64,000 nt of DNA, from assembly GCF_022829405.1 (NCBI RefSeq), contig NZ_JAKSXW010000090.1, forward strand, positions 62,001-126,000, read 5' to 3'. Each line of letters begins with the position of its first letter. The first letter of the stretch is position 1. Below the pieces are notes generated by a model, which was not told the origin of the DNA, made no database searches, and saw only the letters and a program-made list of their open reading frames with translations. Below are positions 60,699 to 64,000 of this stretch, piece by piece. A program made the translations under genes and the position numbers. The DNA comes from Methylobacterium sp. J-076. Its GTDB lineage: Bacteria > Pseudomonadota > Alphaproteobacteria > Rhizobiales > Beijerinckiaceae.

Positions 60699-62189
60699 TT
60701 AGTGTTTTCGACCTGGTTTTCGCGTTGTATTTTTGCCGTAATGCTCAAATGATGTTTTCTCGCCTATGCCGCGTTCCCTGGCCCAGACGACCACGGCGCT
60801 TCGTCGGTTGACGCCGATCTTGCGATACAGGCTGGCAACGTGGTTGCGCACGGTGCTCAGCGAGACGCCGAGCGCCTTGGAGATCTCCTCGTCCGTGTCG
60901 CCGCGGCAAATGCCCTCCAGCATGTCACACTCGCGGGTCGTGAGTTTTTCGGCCACCGCCTGCGGCTTGCCCGGCCTGGGCGGGTTGCGCAGCAGGGCAA
61001 GCTTCTCGATCACGCCGTGGCTGAACCACGACGCGTCAGCCATGACGGATTCGATGGCCGAGATGAGTTCAGTCTCGGTCCGCTTTCGGGACGAGATGTC
61101 CTGCACGGCACAGAGGAGGCCCTCGCCGCCGCCGACGGTGACCTTCTCGGCGGAGACGAGGCAGTCGAGGACGTCGCCGTCGCGCGTGCGCAGGCGCCCC
61201 TCGAAGGCGCGCACCCTGCCGTAGCGCTGGAGTTCCCATTTGAAGCGCGTCCGCTCCGCCTCCTCCACCCAGGGCATCACGGAAGCGCTTTCGGCATCGC
61301 CGAAGGTGGAGGCGTAGGCGTCGTTGACGTTGGTCGGCAGGTCGGTGGCCGAGCTGAGGAGGACCGTCGGGATCGGGCTGAGCTCGAACGCCTTGGCGAA
61401 GCGCTCCTCGCTGAGACGGAGCTCGGCCTCCGCCTTCCGCCGGTCCTCCAGGTCGGCGAACGTGAACAGCATGCAACGTTCGCCGCCCGGCATCTCGATG
61501 GGATGGCCGGCGACGATGACATATTTCTCGGCATCGGACGGGACCGAGAGGCACGCCTCCCGCTGCCTGATGGTCGTGCCGGCATGGAGGTGCTCGACCG
61601 CGGAGGCGCGATGCTCGCCCTGTCCGAGAAGGTCGACTTCGGTGAATGTCCGGCCGATGACCTGGTCGCGTACGTATCCGGTGAGCTCGACGAAACCCTG
61701 GTTTACCTTGAGGTAGCGCAGGTCGGAGAGCCGGCAGACCACGGCTGGGGCCGGGTTCGCCCGGAACATGCACTCGAACCGCTCCTCCGCCTCGTAAAGG
61801 TCGCTGGCGTCCTGCATCAGAAGCGCGAGGCCGGTCGGTGCACCGGCATCGTTCGTCGTCACCAGTCCCCGCATCCGATGCGTCCATATCCTCGCGGGAT
61901 CCCGGAAATTGTGGACTTCGACCACCGCGTCGCGAAACGCCTCGCCGGCCAGGATGCGCTCGACCGGATGCTGCAGGGGGCCGACCTCGCGGTGGTTGCG
62001 GTAGCGCAGGACGAAGTTGGCCCGGTACTCGGCGACCGTGGCTCCGAGGTCGCCGATCTCGGCGACTCCATGCATTGCGAGGGCGGCGTCGTTGGCGTAG
62101 GCGATGGTGTGATCCGGCTCGATCAGGATCACGCCCTCGGCGAGGCCGGCGACGACCTGTGCCAGTTGCCGCTGCTCGAACTGGGTCAT
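60699..62189 (-). CDS. PAS-domain sensor with C-terminal LuxR-type DNA-binding domain
   Basis: A 496-residue one-component regulator. PAS 1 (about 10-120) includes VAGLAEGVILIEPDHTIAYANDAALAM. PAS 2 (about 135-255) includes FECMFRANPAPAVVCRLSDLRYLKVNQGF and GRTFTEVDLLG. PAS 3 (about 275-395) includes AFELSPIPTVLLSS and RAFEGRLRTRDGDVLDCL. The C-terminal LuxR HTH (about 425-485) is LTTRECDMLEGICRGDTDEEISKALGVSLSTVRNHVASLYRKIGV. There is no receiver or kinase domain, so signal and DNA binding are in one cytoplasmic chain. ATG 62189 is used; the frame is open for 100 codons upstream but that part lacks PAS similarity. Confidence 0.88.
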   Translation of the reverse strand: MTQFEQRQLAQVVAGLAEGVILIEPDHTIAYANDAALAMHGVAEIGDLGATVAEYRANFVLRYRNHREVGPLQHPVERILAGEAFRDAVVEVHNFRDPARIWTHRMRGLVTTNDAGAPTGLALLMQDASDLYEAEERFECMFRANPAPAVVCRLSDLRYLKVNQGFVELTGYVRDQVIGRTFTEVDLLGQGEHRASAVEHLHAGTTIRQREACLSVPSDAEKYVIVAGHPIEMPGGERCMLFTFADLEDRRKAEAELRLSEERFAKAFELSPIPTVLLSSATDLPTNVNDAYASTFGDAESASVMPWVEEAERTRFKWELQRYGRVRAFEGRLRTRDGDVLDCLVSAEKVTVGGGEGLLCAVQDISSRKRTETELISAIESVMADASWFSHGVIEKLALLRNPPRPGKPQAVAEKLTTRECDMLEGICRGDTDEEISKALGVSLSTVRNHVASLYRKIGVNRRSAVVVWARERGIGEKTSFEHYGKNTTRKPGRKH

Positions 62190-63073
62190 GATGGCTCGGC
62201 TCGTTCGAAGGGCGTCAGTGGCCGCCTCGCAACCACGCATGGGTGCCAACGTCCCAAACGATGGGTCGGGCAGTACCCCGGACATTGCCGGCCGACATCC
62301 TTGCCTTCGTCGGGAAGGTCGTCGCCTCGGCCTGACACGCGTTTCCAGACTTGGACACCCCTGTGATCCGACCCTCGGCTCTCGACCACTTCGGGCTCGG
62401 GCATGACGAACGGCCTGACCGCATCCGCCAGGTCCGACAGGAAGAATCCCCCCTTCCGAATGACCCGGTCGGCCTTCCGGGCCAGGCATCGGCGGTCGTC
62501 GGCGGTGCTTAACACTTTCCTGGCCGTCCTCGCGTTGCTAGCGGTCCTGCTCGCCCGGGCCGTCCTGAAGCTCGCTTCCTGCAGTTCCGCATCTTCCGGG
62601 GCCTGTTCCGGCGCCGCAGGATCTCCGGAAGCGTCGCGAAGCCCGACCCAGAACGGGAAACCCGAGCTTCGAGTTTAGGGCCGTCCGCATCCGCTATATT
62701 CGTCATGTCACGAGCGAGCATCCGCTGGCTACAGATGAAGGTTCGGAAGCGACGTAACTGTGACATCTGACTCGCTCCGCGCCGATGTCCGCTTCGGAGA
62801 TGTCGGCAGATGCCCCTGAATGGCTGAATTGGGCGCGAAGCCGAACGTCTGGTTTCGGGCAGCGAGCTGATGTCAGCTCTTGGCGCATCTGAGAGTCCAT
62901 CCGAGAAGTCAGGCTGAGCGGGCAAGCCGCCTGACGAGGTTCATGACGGCTGCCGCGTAGAAGAGTGTCCGCCTCTGAGATGCCGGAAGTCTGCTGAATG
63001 GCCGAGATGGACCACAAAGCGGCACCGCAGCTTCAGCGAGTTGGTTGCCGAAGCTGACGTGCCGCATGGGTTT
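62190..63073. other. Long spacer with two related direct-repeat units
   Basis: No gene supported. A 109-codon minus-strand frame ends in an ATGA overlap with the PAS-LuxR start but looks random in composition. At 62784-62840 (TGTCCGCTTCGGAGATGTCG, then TGAATGGCTGAATTGGGC) and 62965-63015 (TGTCCGCCTCTGAGATGCCG, then TGAATGGCCGAGATGGAC) are two imperfect copies of one sequence, about 180 bases apart. Confidence 0.5.
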
Positions 63074-64000
63074 TCACGGCACGTTAAACGGCTTCTGGTT
63101 TCGGCGCGGACAAGCTTCCGTATATGGGGAGGACCGTCCAGGTCCTTTCGCCGCAGCTTTGCGCGCGTAGTGAGGAGACGAAGACGAGAGCCATCGGCGG
63201 CGCAAGCAACGCCCCTCTGCCGATTCTTGGCCTTCCAGAGAGCCGAGCGTCAACGATGATCCAATGAGCGCCCAGTCACACGCCCGAAGTCCACGCGTGA
63301 CTTCGGGAATGGCGGCAATGGCCGTCCGCAGATCTTCAGGCTTGAGCGTCTTCTTGTAGTTCCGTGAGTTCACGGTGGAGCCCTCATGGCCCATCATCGA
63401 CTCGCGGATCGGATCGAGCACCAGCCGCCGGATCATCTCCGTATTGCCGAAATGCCGGAAGGAATGGAATGTCTTGCGCTCCTCACGGGCCGAGGGCACG
63501 GCTTCGTCCAGAACGACCGCCCAGCGCTTGTCGAACAGGTTCGACAACGGCGTGTTCTCGCCAAATTGCGCGATCTCCGCGAAGATCAGATCGCTTCGTG
63601 CACCGGATCTGCCCCGCACGTAATCTAGGAAGCCGAGGCGGATCAGCTCTGGATGGAGCGGCAGCGTCCTACGCGACACCGCGTTTTTCAGGCGCCGTCT
63701 GCGTGTCGGCCGGATCTTGAGCGTGGCCTGCTCCAGGTCGATGTCACCGAGCTCGAGGTAGACCAACTCGGATAGGCGCGCGCAGGTGTAGTAGCCCAGG
63801 AGCGGCAGCCAGTAGACGGCCGCGAAGATCTGCTGCCCCCGTGCGACCCGCAGCATCTCCGCTTCCGAGGCCGTCGACGTCCAGACGGGGTGCGCGAACA
63901 GGGTCTTCAACTCGTCGATCTCGAAGGCCGGTCGCTTTTCGCCATCCCGCTCCGGGTCGATCAGGCGGAAGTCGCCCAGAAGTTCGACCTGCCCAATCGG
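63074..64000 (-). CDS. Tyrosine recombinase/phage-type integrase, N-terminus outside the window
   Basis: The frame is open to the right edge (PERDGEKRPAFEIDELKTLF continues upstream of the TTG at 63910), so the N-terminal core-binding domain is cut off by the window. Catalytic residues of the tyrosine recombinase family are visible: Arg in YTCARLSELVYLELGDID, His-x-x-Arg in FHSFRHFG, His in MMGHEG and the Tyr in NSRNYKK. The last 60 residues, after the recognisable fold, are Arg/Ser-rich and may be a frameshifted or foreign tail. It should catalyse integration or excision of a mobile element. Confidence 0.85.
   Translation of the reverse strand, partial: PIGQVELLGDFRLIDPERDGEKRPAFEIDELKTLFAHPVWTSTASEAEMLRVARGQQIFAAVYWLPLLGYYTCARLSELVYLELGDIDLEQATLKIRPTRRRRLKNAVSRRTLPLHPELIRLGFLDYVRGRSGARSDLIFAEIAQFGENTPLSNLFDKRWAVVLDEAVPSAREERKTFHSFRHFGNTEMIRRLVLDPIRESMMGHEGSTVNSRNYKKTLKPEDLRTAIAAIPEVTRGLRACDWALIGSSLTLGSLEGQESAEGRCLRRRWLSSSSPHYARKAAAKGPGRSSPYTEACPRRNQKPFNVP

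Noticed and set aside
53640..60700. EcfG-type promoters (GGAAC with a GTT box 16-17 bases on) before the stress-type genes
   Set aside because: I looked at the spacers by eye; GGAAC occurs in a few (for example near 53740 and 60660) but the downstream box does not match convincingly.
62186..62515. 109-codon minus-strand frame ending in an ATGA overlap with the PAS-LuxR gene
   Set aside because: The overlap is suggestive, but the protein is Arg/Pro/Gly-rich without structure or family resemblance; likely chance in GC-rich DNA.
1..64000. CRISPR arrays or known defence operons
   Set aside because: No regular repeat-spacer pattern and no restriction-modification, Abi, CBASS, retron or toxin-antitoxin genes recognised.

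Overview
The window looks like an accessory region from a high-GC alphaproteobacterium, most likely Methylobacterium or a close relative. This is an inference. It rests on GC-rich coding DNA, small families typical of that genus (DUF6894-like, DUF6522-like, YidB, CsbD-like, twin YsnF/AvaK proteins), and short intergenic repeat remnants built around the words CGACCCAAC and AAGCGGAC. There is no rRNA gene, complete tRNA gene, CRISPR array or intact insertion sequence.

Layout. 0-2 kb: a gene cut by the left edge, then a divergent exonuclease VII large/small subunit pair ending in a perfect 16-bp hairpin. 2.1-2.8 kb: no convincing gene. 2.8-6.6 kb: SMP-30-type lactonase, GH15 glycosidase and a luciferase-like flavin oxidoreductase. 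6.8-17.1 kb: sparse genes among AT-richer, repeat-scarred spacers (LysR/LysE pair, NIPSNAP, Crp/Fnr, DUF6894, orphan CheB catalytic domain, DUF6522, GAF-(GGDEF)-EAL protein, MAPEG protein, small proteins). The 3' half of a tRNA-Pro(GGG) at 15.4 kb, flanked by three copies of GTTTGCAAAA, looks like an integration scar.

17.7-45.2 kb is the metabolic core: four gene groups for uptake and CoA-dependent breakdown of an unidentified acid or alcohol. Group A (+, 18.8-28.3 kb) has a DUF1330 protein, GMC oxidoreductase, CaiB/BaiF CoA-transferase, aldehyde dehydrogenase, three SDRs, a quinone-reductase-like protein and a periplasmic binding protein. Group B (-, 37.0-28.3 kb) interleaves a complete branched-chain-type ABC transporter with a CoA-transferase, an HMG-CoA-lyase-like enzyme that lacks the family Cys, a malyl-CoA-lyase-like enzyme and a DehI-family protein. 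Group C (-, 40.7-37.9 kb) is BKACE, CoA-transferase and a GntR regulator. Group D (+, 40.9-45.2 kb) is an SsuA-type ABC transporter plus a CitE-like lyase. C and D diverge from a 242-bp spacer carrying two palindromes (TTGTATGCAA, TTGCATGCAA) that are good candidate operators for the GntR protein.

45.7-48.7 kb: dienelactone-hydrolase-like enzyme, zinc alcohol dehydrogenase and cupin. 49-60.6 kb: a minus-strand block resembling a general stress set (antiporter, thioesterase, transaldolase, coiled-coil membrane protein, CsbD-like, Lys/Ala-rich basic protein, YidB, two secreted proteins, two YsnF/AvaK proteins, a membrane protein, GlsB/YeaQ-type protein). One member is frameshifted and another has lost a normal start codon. 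60.7-62.2 kb: a PAS-LuxR regulator. The right edge cuts a tyrosine recombinase, another sign of mobile DNA.
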